From: an uncultured Prevotella sp.
GTDB taxonomy: Bacteria > Bacteroidota > Bacteroidia > Bacteroidales > Bacteroidaceae
Reading direction: 5' to 3'
Assembly (NCBI GenBank): GCA_905236455.1
Contig: CAJOPT010000128.1
Location: forward strand, 1-64,000
Length of the DNA: 64,000 nucleotides
The position numbers were made by a program, and so were the translations under genes. The notes under the pieces were generated by a model that saw only the letters and a program-made list of their open reading frames with translations, was not told the DNA's origin and ran no database searches. Shown in pieces: positions 8,824-17,474 of the stretch. The number at the start of each line of letters is the position of its first letter. The first letter of the stretch is position 1.

Positions 8824-10275
8824 ATGAAGAAATTAAATATTTTCAAACTGGCATTCCTGTTGCTTGCCGCAGCTATGACAATGCAGAGTTGTAGTGACAG
8901 CAACGATGGCACAGCCTCATCTCCTGTCTTGGAGGTGTATAAGGACAGCGTTGCTATTGACAATATAGCATTTCCGTTGGCAGCCAAGAGCAGTATTATT
9001 GGTGTTAAGTGCAATGAGGACTGGACGGCTGAGTTGTCAGACACATCATGGGTGAGACTCTCAAACCATGCCGGCTATGGCAATGACAAGAACTTTACGT
9101 ATACTAAGATTCAGGTGCTTAAGAATGATCTGGAGAGTAAGCGTACTGCGACACTTACCATCCGAGGAAAAAGTCTGACAAAGGTTGTCACCATTGTCCA
9201 GAACGGCAAGGAGAAGGATCCGAATGATCCATTTGAGACCTCCTTTGAGTTGTTGGAGCACCTGAGAATCGGTTATAACCTCGGTAATACACTTGATTCA
9301 AATCCTACCGGCAGCTATTGGGATCCTGTAGGCAAAACCCCGAAAGAGTGGGAGCAGTCTTGGGGACAGCCGGAGACGACACAGGAGATTATCGATACGT
9401 TGGCATTGAAGGGTTTCAACGTTATCCGTGTACCAGTGACCTGGGCTCCTCACATGGATGCTGACGGTAATGTTGACACTGCCTGGATGGATCGTGTAGA
9501 GGAAGTGGTTAACTATGTCCTTAATGCGGGATGCTATTGTATTCTCAACGTACAGCATGACACAGGTAGTGATGCCTCCGCATGGGTCGTTGCCGATATG
9601 AGTAAATATGCGACAGTCAGCCCTCGTTTTAAGAGCCTTTGGACTCAGATTGCAAACCGCTTCAAGAATTATAATGAGAAGCTGGTGTTCGAGGCGTTTA
9701 ATGAGATCCTGACCTCAAATGCTGAATGGGGAGATCCTGCTGATGTGACTGCATACGAGGCAGTTAACAAACTGGAGCAAGACTTTGTCGATGCTGTCCG
9801 TGCCACTGGTGGCAACAATGAGTATCGTAATCTGATAGTCAACCCATACAGTGCTGGTAATACCGATGCGAAGCTGGCTGGTGTTCAGATTCCTGATGAC
9901 ATGCACCCGAACCACATAATGGCATCTGTACATACATATGACCCTTATTGGTTCTGTAACGACAGCAGTAATCCTGATGAGCAGAATTACTATATCAATA
10001 TCTTCGATGAGGCGCAGCAGCAAGTTATTGCCGACATTGTGAGCCGCGTGACAAAGAGATATGATGACCTTGGCGTGCCAGTACTGTTTGGTGAGTTCGG
10101 AGCAATCGGTACCCATCCTGACATGTCTGAGCGTGTGAAATATGCCAAGTATGCGTTACAGCAGTTCCGCTCCCATGGAACAACAGGTCTGTGGTGGATG
10201 GGACTTCTCAATAGAAGAAGACTCAGATGGTATGAGGCAGACATTGTGAATGCGTTGATGGAAACTGCACAATAA
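8824..10275 (+). CDS. Cell-surface GH5 endo-glycanase lipoprotein with BACON domain
   Basis: A family 5 glycoside hydrolase tethered to the membrane. The lipobox MQSC gives Cys23. Residues 33-128 form a BACON-type sandwich (CNEDWTAELSDTSWVRLS; TATLTIRGKSLTKVVTIVQN), a common spacer in Bacteroidetes surface glycanases. The catalytic part starts near 140 with IGYNLGNTLDSNPTG, typical of GH5_4. E294 in FEAFNEI is the acid/base and E424 in FGEFG the nucleophile; the residue after the NE pair is Ile, not the usual Pro. Last gene of operon A; a strong terminator follows. It complements the tail-bearing GH5 at 654, with a different route of surface display. Confidence 0.9.
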   Translation: MKKLNIFKLAFLLLAAAMTMQSCSDSNDGTASSPVLEVYKDSVAIDNIAFPLAAKSSIIGVKCNEDWTAELSDTSWVRLSNHAGYGNDKNFTYTKIQVLKNDLESKRTATLTIRGKSLTKVVTIVQNGKEKDPNDPFETSFELLEHLRIGYNLGNTLDSNPTGSYWDPVGKTPKEWEQSWGQPETTQEIIDTLALKGFNVIRVPVTWAPHMDADGNVDTAWMDRVEEVVNYVLNAGCYCILNVQHDTGSDASAWVVADMSKYATVSPRFKSLWTQIANRFKNYNEKLVFEAFNEILTSNAEWGDPADVTAYEAVNKLEQDFVDAVRATGGNNEYRNLIVNPYSAGNTDAKLAGVQIPDDMHPNHIMASVHTYDPYWFCNDSSNPDEQNYYINIFDEAQQQVIADIVSRVTKRYDDLGVPVLFGEFGAIGTHPDMSERVKYAKYALQQFRSHGTTGLWWMGLLNRRRLRWYEADIVNALMETAQ

Positions 10276-10291
10276 AGTATTATTATAGAAT

Positions 10292-10341
10292 CAGAATGGC
10301 ATCCTTTTTGTCGTATGATTAGGGGATGCCATTCTGTTTTT
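10292..10341 (+). terminator. Intrinsic terminator of mannan operon A
   Basis: A perfect 13-bp stem (CAGAATGGCATCC with GGATGCCATTCTG) is followed by TTTTTAT. It lies 17 bp after the GH5 stop codon. Confidence 0.92.
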
Positions 10342-10429
10342 ATCTGTTTAAATATAGCTTTTTTCTTTAATTGGCAACTTATACAAATAAATAGTCAAAA
10401 TAGTATCATAGGTTTCTGCTTATTTGTTT

Positions 10430-10437
10430 TATCTTTG
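10430..10437 (+). promoter_or_regulatory. -7 element of mannan operon B, four bases before the ATG
   Basis: TATCTTTG matches the -7 consensus, and the ATG at 10442 follows after only four bases, so transcription should begin at or next to the start codon. No clear TTTG lies at the expected -33 position, so promoter strength may depend on an activator. Confidence 0.6.
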
Positions 10438-10441
10438 TAGC

Positions 10442-11734
10442 ATGAAAAAGTTAAATCTATTGCTCATATCCTTAATCATGGTCTTGCCACTATCTGCACA
10501 GATAAGAGGTAATAACATCGTTGTTAATGTGAGACCAGATCATAAGGACTGGATATACAAGACAGGTGAGAAGGCTGTCATGTATGTTGAGGTGTTGAAG
10601 TCTGGCACGACGCTAAGTAATGTTAATGTGGATATCCAGGCAGGTCCGGTGCTTTACCCCGATGTAAAGAAGAGTGTCACGCTCAGTGATGGGACAATGA
10701 AGTGGGATTGCTCCATGAAAGCCCCCGGATTCTATAGCCTTAAAGTTACCGCACATGTAGATGGAAAAGATTATGAGGGAAATTGTGCCGTAGGATTCTC
10801 ACCTGAGAAGATTATACCTGCTACGCAATGTCCGGCTGATTTTGACGCTTTCTGGGAGAAGGCGTTGAAAGAAGCCCGTCAGTATGACTTGGATCCCACA
10901 CGTACTTTGCTGCCTGAGCGTTGTACAAAAGACGTAAACGTGTATGAGGTTAGCTTTGTCAACAACCGTCAGGGAAGCCGTATCTATGGAATACTTTGTA
11001 TGCCAGTGAAGCCAGGTAAATATCCAGCACTGTTAAGGGTGCCTGGCGCAGGTGTCCGTCCTTATGGAGGTGACGTATATACAGCATCTCAGGGAGCCAT
11101 AACGCTCGAGATCGGTGTTCATGGCATACCTGTGACAATGAAGCAAGAGGTATATGACCGTTTGTTTGAGGGCAGTCTTCAGGGCTATTGGGAATGTAAT
11201 CTTGAAGAGCCGGAAAAGAACTATTACAAGAGAGTCGTAGTAGGGGCGGTGCGCTCGGTGGACTATATAGCCTCTTTGCCAGAATGGAACGGTATTAGTT
11301 GCGGTGTTACAGGCTCGTCGCAAGGTGGCTTCCTGTCTTTGTCTACCGCGGCATTAGACAATCGTATCACATTCTGTGGTGTCGTCCACGATGCCATGTG
11401 CGACTATGAGTCAGAGCTTAAGGGAACAGCAGGCGGTTGGCCTCATTATTTTCTTTACTCATCCTCAAAGGAGAATAAGGCACGCTTGCAGGCAAAGGTT
11501 GAAGGAGCCCGTTATTATGATGGTGTGAATTTTGCCCGTCGTATTACTTGCCCTGGATGGTACTCTTTCGGCTTTAATGATGAGGTTGTTCCACCGACGA
11601 GCAGCTATGGGACATACAATATCGTAACAGCTCCCAAGACTCTTAGCCTTTATCAGAAAACGGCCCATTTCTGGTATCAGGAGCAATGGGATGAATGGGA
11701 AGAATGGCTTTTGAAGCAGATGGGACTTCGTTAA
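10442..11734 (+). CDS. CE7-like acetyl xylan esterase family protein (AXE1-type alpha/beta hydrolase)
   Basis: A secreted carbohydrate deacetylase by family. From ATG 10442 the protein begins with a signal peptide (MKKLNLLLISLIMVLPLSAQ). Residues 20-120 form an extra beta-rich domain, and the AXE1 hydrolase starts near 125 (CPADFDAFWEKALKEA). The nucleophile is S293 in GSSQGG, with D380 (FNDEVVPP) and H409 (KTAHFWYQEQWDEW) completing a plausible triad. An in-frame TTG at 10424 lies inside the -7 box and is rejected as start. First gene of operon B. Removing acetyl groups from acetylated glucomannan would expose the backbone to GH26 and GH5; the exact ester substrate is inferred. Confidence 0.85.
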   Translation: MKKLNLLLISLIMVLPLSAQIRGNNIVVNVRPDHKDWIYKTGEKAVMYVEVLKSGTTLSNVNVDIQAGPVLYPDVKKSVTLSDGTMKWDCSMKAPGFYSLKVTAHVDGKDYEGNCAVGFSPEKIIPATQCPADFDAFWEKALKEARQYDLDPTRTLLPERCTKDVNVYEVSFVNNRQGSRIYGILCMPVKPGKYPALLRVPGAGVRPYGGDVYTASQGAITLEIGVHGIPVTMKQEVYDRLFEGSLQGYWECNLEEPEKNYYKRVVVGAVRSVDYIASLPEWNGISCGVTGSSQGGFLSLSTAALDNRITFCGVVHDAMCDYESELKGTAGGWPHYFLYSSSKENKARLQAKVEGARYYDGVNFARRITCPGWYSFGFNDEVVPPTSSYGTYNIVTAPKTLSLYQKTAHFWYQEQWDEWEEWLLKQMGLR

Positions 11735-11747
11735 AACACCTAATGTC

Positions 11748-14117
11748 ATGAGGAATCATATAAGAAAGCTCCTTTGTGTAATTGTCTTATTGGCGATGAC
11801 AGTCAATGGCATAGCGACGAATTACTATTGCTCTCCAAATGGCAATGGCAATGGTAATTCCGCAGCATCACCTGGTGAGTTTACTTCGCTGTTGTCGAGA
11901 CTGTCGGCTGGTGATACCCTTTTCTGTAGAGGTGGGCAGTATGACTATTCCTCTACTATAGACATCGCAAAGAATGGTACAGCCACTAAGATGGTGTGCA
12001 TCTTCAATTATCCTGAAGAGACTCCTGTGTTTGACTTTCGTAGAGAGGCGTATGGGAGTAGAGGGATAGTCATCAAATCGGGTTCCTCATATATACACAT
12101 CAAAGGACTGACCATCCGTTATACCGGTAAGAATGGACTGCACAACAGCGGCAGTAACTGTATTTTTGAATTGTTGGATGTCTATGGCAATGGTGACACA
12201 GGAATACAGATGAAAGCAGGAGGCAATAACCTGATCCTTAATTGCGACTCCCATGACAACTTTGACTATATGCTTGCTAATGATTTTGGCGGGAATGCGG
12301 ATGGTTTTGCCGACAAACAATATGAGGGAGGAGGTAATATCTACCGGAATTGCCGTGCTTGGAACAACAGCGATGACGGATGGGATTTCTACCAACGTGT
12401 TAATACGGCAGGAACGGTCACCGTGCTTGAGAATTGTATCTGTTATCAGAACGGACCTGTGGAATATGACATGCGTAATCACCCACGCTATGAGACAGAC
12501 AAGAGCTGGTTCGATCAGTTTGCTAATGGGCAGAATGTGACTTTCCGTAAAGGTAATACAGCTTTCGTAACGTTGGAGCATTATTATAATAATGGAAATC
12601 AGAATGGTTTTAAGCTTGGAGGCGCATACACAAACAATGTGGTAAGGCTTGTCAGATGTCTTGCCGTTGGCAATGGCGCGAGGGGGTTTGACCAGAATAA
12701 TAATGCCGGCACCATGGAACTATATAATTGCAGCGCTTATCAGAATGGGTCAGATTATAGTTTCACAAATAGCAGCTACGGCACCTTGACGATAAAAAAC
12801 TGTCTGACAGTGGCAGGAAGTCATGACCTCAGTTGTAAGCAGGTTATTGAGAGTCATAACTCATGGAGCATCTCTGGTGTTACATGTGACGAAAGTGACT
12901 TTGAGTCACTTGATGATAGTTATATTCTTGCAGATCGTCAGGATGATGGAAGTCTCGGCACGGCACCTTTTATGCAATTGGTTGAAGGGAGTGACTTGAT
13001 TGACTGTGGGGAGATAATCGAGGGAGTACCTTATGGCGGTTCGGCTCCGGACTTAGGTTGCTATGAGTATGCAGGTGTGAATTATCCAGCAACCCTAACC
13101 TGTCTTACCGGCAATACATCCCAGGCTGTAAAAGAAGGACAGCCAATTGCTGAAATAATTATGAAATGGGGTGGTGATGCCATTGGAGCAGAAACCTATG
13201 GCTTACCAGCCGAATTGTCGGAAGTAGTCAACGAACAGGCAAAGACTATCACCATCAAGGGAAGCTTGTCTCTGCCAGGAACATACGAGTTTGTTGTCAG
13301 GACTCTTCAGGCACCAGGGATTTCCGGTGCGGAACTTAGCTGTGCCATATCGGTTAGAGAGGATCTTGGTACGACAATAGCATACGTCACGGTTCCAAAC
13401 AGCGGAGCTGACGCGCCATTGCTACAGTCCCTACAGGAAGTGTTTAACGTCGAGGTAAAAGATGCGTCTTTGTCAAACCAAGATTACTCAGCATTTGACC
13501 TGATTGTCATCAGTAGTGTGCCTACCAGTAGTCTACAGGGTGTGTTAGAGCTTAAAGGCATAGACAAACCTGTAGTATTGCTAAAGCCATTCTTGCTGAA
13601 GAATGGAGCATGGGGCTGGGGCACCGCAAAGAATACAAGTGATATGAGGATGAAAGTGATAATGCCAGAGCATCCAATATTTGACAATGTGGAGATAACT
13701 GATGGTCAGCTGGAGTTTTTCTCCACAGTCTCTACAAATGGTGTTACACTCATGGATTCATGGAACGACTCTCCTCAGCTGACAGAAATAGCCACACCAG
13801 TGTCGATGGGCGGTCAAAGTATTTTTGAGCTGCCTGTGGGTGGAACCTATAGTGGTACAACTCTGACTCATCCACTACTATGTATAGGACTTAGTGAGTA
13901 CTCCCTTTCCAATATTACATTTGCGGGTCGACAGGTCGTTATCAACGCATGTTACCATTTGTTGGGTAAGACCCCGACAGGAATCGGCAGAATCGATAAT
14001 GATGATAAAGAAAAAGCATATAAGGTGTATGACTTATCCGGTCGGCAACTACACAATGAGAATGTCTTAAAGAAGGGAATCTATATAAAAGGAAACAAGA
14101 AATATCTTAAACAATAA
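11748..14117 (+). CDS. PL9-like right-handed beta-helix polysaccharide lyase with C-terminal GATase-like domain and sorting tail
   Basis: A signal peptide (about 1-24) is followed by a beta-helix region (about 25-440). NADGFA (183-188) and NSDDGWDFY (207-215) place Asp residues at 185, 209, 210 and 213, the same spacing as the calcium-binding aspartates of PL9 pectate lyases. K289 in NGFKLGG would be the catalytic base. Residues from about 445 hold a short beta-sandwich, then about 540-745 an alpha/beta domain (IAYVTVPNSGADAPLLQSL; FDLIVISSVP) that resembles a class I amidotransferase-like fold. The end (YKVYDLSGRQL, KKGIYIKGNKK) matches the sorting tail. Pectate lyase activity is the family norm, but the mannan setting is odd, so another uronate-containing substrate is possible. 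Confidence 0.75.
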   Translation: MRNHIRKLLCVIVLLAMTVNGIATNYYCSPNGNGNGNSAASPGEFTSLLSRLSAGDTLFCRGGQYDYSSTIDIAKNGTATKMVCIFNYPEETPVFDFRREAYGSRGIVIKSGSSYIHIKGLTIRYTGKNGLHNSGSNCIFELLDVYGNGDTGIQMKAGGNNLILNCDSHDNFDYMLANDFGGNADGFADKQYEGGGNIYRNCRAWNNSDDGWDFYQRVNTAGTVTVLENCICYQNGPVEYDMRNHPRYETDKSWFDQFANGQNVTFRKGNTAFVTLEHYYNNGNQNGFKLGGAYTNNVVRLVRCLAVGNGARGFDQNNNAGTMELYNCSAYQNGSDYSFTNSSYGTLTIKNCLTVAGSHDLSCKQVIESHNSWSISGVTCDESDFESLDDSYILADRQDDGSLGTAPFMQLVEGSDLIDCGEIIEGVPYGGSAPDLGCYEYAGVNYPATLTCLTGNTSQAVKEGQPIAEIIMKWGGDAIGAETYGLPAELSEVVNEQAKTITIKGSLSLPGTYEFVVRTLQAPGISGAELSCAISVREDLGTTIAYVTVPNSGADAPLLQSLQEVFNVEVKDASLSNQDYSAFDLIVISSVPTSSLQGVLELKGIDKPVVLLKPFLLKNGAWGWGTAKNTSDMRMKVIMPEHPIFDNVEITDGQLEFFSTVSTNGVTLMDSWNDSPQLTEIATPVSMGGQSIFELPVGGTYSGTTLTHPLLCIGLSEYSLSNITFAGRQVVINACYHLLGKTPTGIGRIDNDDKEKAYKVYDLSGRQLHNENVLKKGIYIKGNKKYLKQ

Positions 14118-14132
14118 ATAACAAACTTGAGT

Positions 14133-16202
14133 ATGAGGAAAATCTTATTGGGAGTCTTAGCTGTAATGGTATCTATGAATGTGGTGGCATCAGAACAAAC
14201 GGAAGGCTTAAGACAACGCCTCTTGCTGTTACAGGAGAGAGGAGTTATGATTGGTCATCAAGATGATCCCTTCTATGGTACGACATGGAAGTGGGAAAAT
14301 GGCAGGAGTGACGTAAAGGAGGTTTGTGGCGATTATCCTGCAGTCATGGGATTTGAGCTTGGTCAGATAGAACTTGACTCTGCAAAGAATCTTGATGGAG
14401 TCCCATTTCAGATGATGCGCAATGAGATTGTCGCCCACTACCTTCGCGGAGGTGTCATTACCATCAGTTGGCATCCATGGAATCCCGTAACAGGGAAAAA
14501 CGCTTGGGATCCTACAGGACGACCAGTTAAAGAAATCCTTTGTGGCGGGTCAAAGCATGCTGTATTAGATTCTTGGCTTGCTGTTGTGGCTGACTTCCTT
14601 AAGTCGTTAAAGACACCGTCGGGGCAAACGATCCCAGTTATATTCCGTCCTTGGCATGAAATGCATGGAGGTTGGTTCTGGTGGGGCAAGGACTCTTGTA
14701 CTCCAGAAGAGTTTCAACAATTGTTCCGTTACACAGAGGAGACGCTCGGGAAAATGGGCGTAGACAATTGTTTGTATTGCTATTCTCCTGGTGGAACCAA
14801 TGGCGAGACCGAGGAAAGTTATATGCGATATTACCCAGGTGATGACTATGTTGATATGTTAGGTGTAGACATCTATTCAGGTACCGACAAGGCAGACTAT
14901 ATCAAAAGAGTACAAGACGAATTCGCAGTAATCAGCAAAATAGCAACAGAACATAGCAAGTTGATTTGCTTCGCAGAGACAGGTCAGCGTAATACAACAG
15001 ACCCACAGTGGTTTACAAAAGCATTATGGGAGGCAATCAAAGATGTTAAGATGAGCTATGTGCTGCTATGGCGCAATGCTTGGGATCAAGAGACGGAGAA
15101 CTTTGGTCCCGCACCTGAAAAGGAATGTGCGGATGACTTCCGAGAGTTCTATGCCATAGATAAGACATTGTTTGTGAAAGATATCGCTGACGTGGCTTAT
15201 AACGAAGGTCAGAAGTTGGCAAGTCGCATGTGTAGCCTCTTGCCTTGTGGCTATATGTTTGGTCATCAGGATGATACGTTCTATGGTCTCAATTGGGAAT
15301 GGGACTATGGCAAGAGTGATATATTTGACCTTGTGGGTGATTATCCAGCCATAATGGGATATGACCTTGGTGGAATAGAGAAAGGTGACGCAAAGAATCT
15401 TGATAGCGTTCCATTCACAAAGATCCGTGAAGAGCTGTTGGCACATGTTAAGCGGGGAGGCATCGTTACTGTGAGCTGGCATCCGCACAACCCATTGACA
15501 GGTGGCACTGCATGGGATGTGTCGTCAGACCAAGTCGTTAAAAGTGTCCTTCCTGGCGGTTCTCGCAATGCCTTGTTTGAGCTGTGGATGAGCCGTGTAG
15601 CAGATTTCCTTAAAACCTTGAGAGATGAAGCAGGACAACCGGTTCCGATTATTTTCCGTCCATGGCATGAAAATAACGGCTCGTGGTTCTGGTGGGGACA
15701 GAACCTGTGTACCGATTGGGAGTACCTTTCCTTGTGGAATATGCTTCAAGACTATCTTACCAATGAAGGGTTGTCCAACCTGCTATGGAGCTATTCGCCA
15801 AATCTTGATGGAGGATGGACAGAAGAGCGTTTTTTAAAACGTTATCCTGGAAATGACAGAGTGACGTTGATAGGTGAGGACTCATACCAATGGGGAACGG
15901 AAGAAGATTTCAAAAAGCAGTTGGTGGCCGACTTGGATTTCATCAGTCAGTTTGCGAAGAAAAACGGGAAACTGTTTGCCCTTACGGAGTGTGGATATAA
16001 GAACATACCAGATGCCACGTGGTGGACTCGTGTGCTGAAGCCTGTTATGGACAAGTATGCCATAAGCTATTTCCACACATGGCGTAACTATAAGAAAGAA
16101 TACTTCGCTCCAGCGACAGGACAGGTAAGCGCCAAAGATTTTAAGAAGCTGTTTAAATCAAAGAATACATTGTTCTTGAGAGATATAACGAAGAATAAGT
16201 GA
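14133..16202 (+). CDS. Tandem GH26-GH26 beta-mannanase or mannobiohydrolase
   Basis: One exported chain with two complete GH26 catalytic domains. From ATG 14133 a signal peptide (about 1-20) precedes domain 1 (about 25-350) and domain 2 (about 355-689). Both repeat the same landmarks: GHQDD..FYG, GDYPA.MG, SWHP.NP.TG, FRPWHE and E.G. Acid/base glutamates are E176 and E513 (PWHE), nucleophiles E282 (AETGQ) and E619 (TECGY), so both sites look intact. In-frame TTG 14127 is rejected as start. There is no lipobox and no sorting tail, so a periplasmic or secreted location is likely. In B. fragilis a single-domain GH26 releases mannobiose for the same downstream pathway. GH130 follows after 59 bp. 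Confidence 0.92.
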   Translation: MRKILLGVLAVMVSMNVVASEQTEGLRQRLLLLQERGVMIGHQDDPFYGTTWKWENGRSDVKEVCGDYPAVMGFELGQIELDSAKNLDGVPFQMMRNEIVAHYLRGGVITISWHPWNPVTGKNAWDPTGRPVKEILCGGSKHAVLDSWLAVVADFLKSLKTPSGQTIPVIFRPWHEMHGGWFWWGKDSCTPEEFQQLFRYTEETLGKMGVDNCLYCYSPGGTNGETEESYMRYYPGDDYVDMLGVDIYSGTDKADYIKRVQDEFAVISKIATEHSKLICFAETGQRNTTDPQWFTKALWEAIKDVKMSYVLLWRNAWDQETENFGPAPEKECADDFREFYAIDKTLFVKDIADVAYNEGQKLASRMCSLLPCGYMFGHQDDTFYGLNWEWDYGKSDIFDLVGDYPAIMGYDLGGIEKGDAKNLDSVPFTKIREELLAHVKRGGIVTVSWHPHNPLTGGTAWDVSSDQVVKSVLPGGSRNALFELWMSRVADFLKTLRDEAGQPVPIIFRPWHENNGSWFWWGQNLCTDWEYLSLWNMLQDYLTNEGLSNLLWSYSPNLDGGWTEERFLKRYPGNDRVTLIGEDSYQWGTEEDFKKQLVADLDFISQFAKKNGKLFALTECGYKNIPDATWWTRVLKPVMDKYAISYFHTWRNYKKEYFAPATGQVSAKDFKKLFKSKNTLFLRDITKNK

Positions 16203-16261
16203 TAATACCCCCTTAGTATAATAATATTAATAATGAGATAATAATAATCAAAATAGTAACT

Positions 16262-17425
16262 ATGACAGATTTTAGTAAGAAAGTGGAGGCACTCCGCAAG
16301 CATCATGAAGAACTCCTTAGTTTAAAGAATGAACCCATAGAATGGGGAAATGGTATTTATGAAAAGTATAAGAATCCGGTAGTGACAGCGGCACATATTC
16401 CATTGGAGTGGAAATATGACTTCAATGAGAAAGACAATCCGTACCTTATGCAGCGTATTATGTGTAATGCGGCATTGAATTCCGGAGCGATAAAATGGAA
16501 TGGCAAGTATCTGCTCATCGTACGTGTGGAAGGCGCAGACCGTAAATCCTTCTTTGCTGTCGCAGAGTCACCCAATGGTATTGACAATTTCCGTTTTTGG
16601 GATGAGCCGATCACCATGCCCGATGATGTAATACCAGCCACGAATATCTACGACATGCGCGTCACTGCCCATGAGGATGGCTGGATATATGGAGTGTTCT
16701 GTGCTGAGCGTCATGATGACACACAGCCCGGAAACCTAAGTGCAGCGACGGCAACAGCCGGAATTGCTCGTACCAAGGATCTGAAAACATGGGAGCGCTT
16801 GCCAGACTTAAAGACAAAGAGCCAGCAACGTAATGTTGTGTTGCATCCTGAGTTTGTTAATGGCAAGTATGCCTTTTACACCCGTCCACAAGATGGTTTC
16901 ATTGATACCGGCTCAGGTGGTGGAATAGGCTGGGCACTTGTTGATGATATAACCAATGCCGAGGTTAAGGAAGAGAAAATTATTAATGCCCGCCATTACC
17001 ATACCATTACAGAGGTAAAGAATGGTGAGGGACCTCATCCGATAAAGACCGATCGAGGATGGTTGCATCTCGCCCATGGTGTGCGTGCCACCGCAGATGG
17101 TCTCCGTTATGTCTTATATATGTATATGACAGCCCTTGACGATCCTACACGTGTCATTGCCCAACCAGGAGGATATTTCCTGGTACCCGAGGGTGATGAG
17201 TACCTTGGCGATGTGATGAATGTCGCATTTGCCAACGGTTGGATTGCCGATGAAGATGGAAAAGTCTTTATCTATTATGCTTCTGCAGACACTCGTATGC
17301 ATGTGGCAACATCAACTATAGACAAGCTTATCGACTATTGTATGAACACCCCTGAGGACGGGCTTTATACAGCAGCGAGTGTAGAGACAATAAAGAAACT
17401 TATTGCTAAGAATAAAGGTCTTTGA
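16262..17425 (+). CDS. GH130 4-O-beta-D-mannosyl-D-glucose phosphorylase
   Basis: A cytoplasmic enzyme that splits beta-1,4-mannosylglucose with phosphate into alpha-mannose-1-phosphate and glucose. The N-terminus (GIYEKYKNPVVTAAHIPLEW) and the 387-residue length fit subfamily GH130_1. D131 in NIYDMRV corresponds to the catalytic proton donor of the B. fragilis enzyme, and RNVVLHPEFVNGKYAFYTRP is the conserved family block. There is no signal peptide. The following genes encode a symporter and a mannobiose 2-epimerase, the same trio as in the characterised B. fragilis pathway, which makes mannosylglucose more likely than longer manno-oligosaccharides as substrate. Confidence 0.93.
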   Translation: MTDFSKKVEALRKHHEELLSLKNEPIEWGNGIYEKYKNPVVTAAHIPLEWKYDFNEKDNPYLMQRIMCNAALNSGAIKWNGKYLLIVRVEGADRKSFFAVAESPNGIDNFRFWDEPITMPDDVIPATNIYDMRVTAHEDGWIYGVFCAERHDDTQPGNLSAATATAGIARTKDLKTWERLPDLKTKSQQRNVVLHPEFVNGKYAFYTRPQDGFIDTGSGGGIGWALVDDITNAEVKEEKIINARHYHTITEVKNGEGPHPIKTDRGWLHLAHGVRATADGLRYVLYMYMTALDDPTRVIAQPGGYFLVPEGDEYLGDVMNVAFANGWIADEDGKVFIYYASADTRMHVATSTIDKLIDYCMNTPEDGLYTAASVETIKKLIAKNKGL

Positions 17426-17474
17426 TTTAGGGTATCGTAATGTTGTTATTTATTAAATCATTAAATTATTAATC

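Noticed and set aside
8824..10275. Second GH5 suspected inactive because the NEP motif reads NEI
   Set aside because: Both catalytic glutamates (E294, E424) are present and the Pro is not catalytic.
10424..10441. TTG start for the CE7-like esterase
   Set aside because: It lies before and within the -7 element and would disrupt the signal peptide start; ATG 10442 gives a standard signal peptide.
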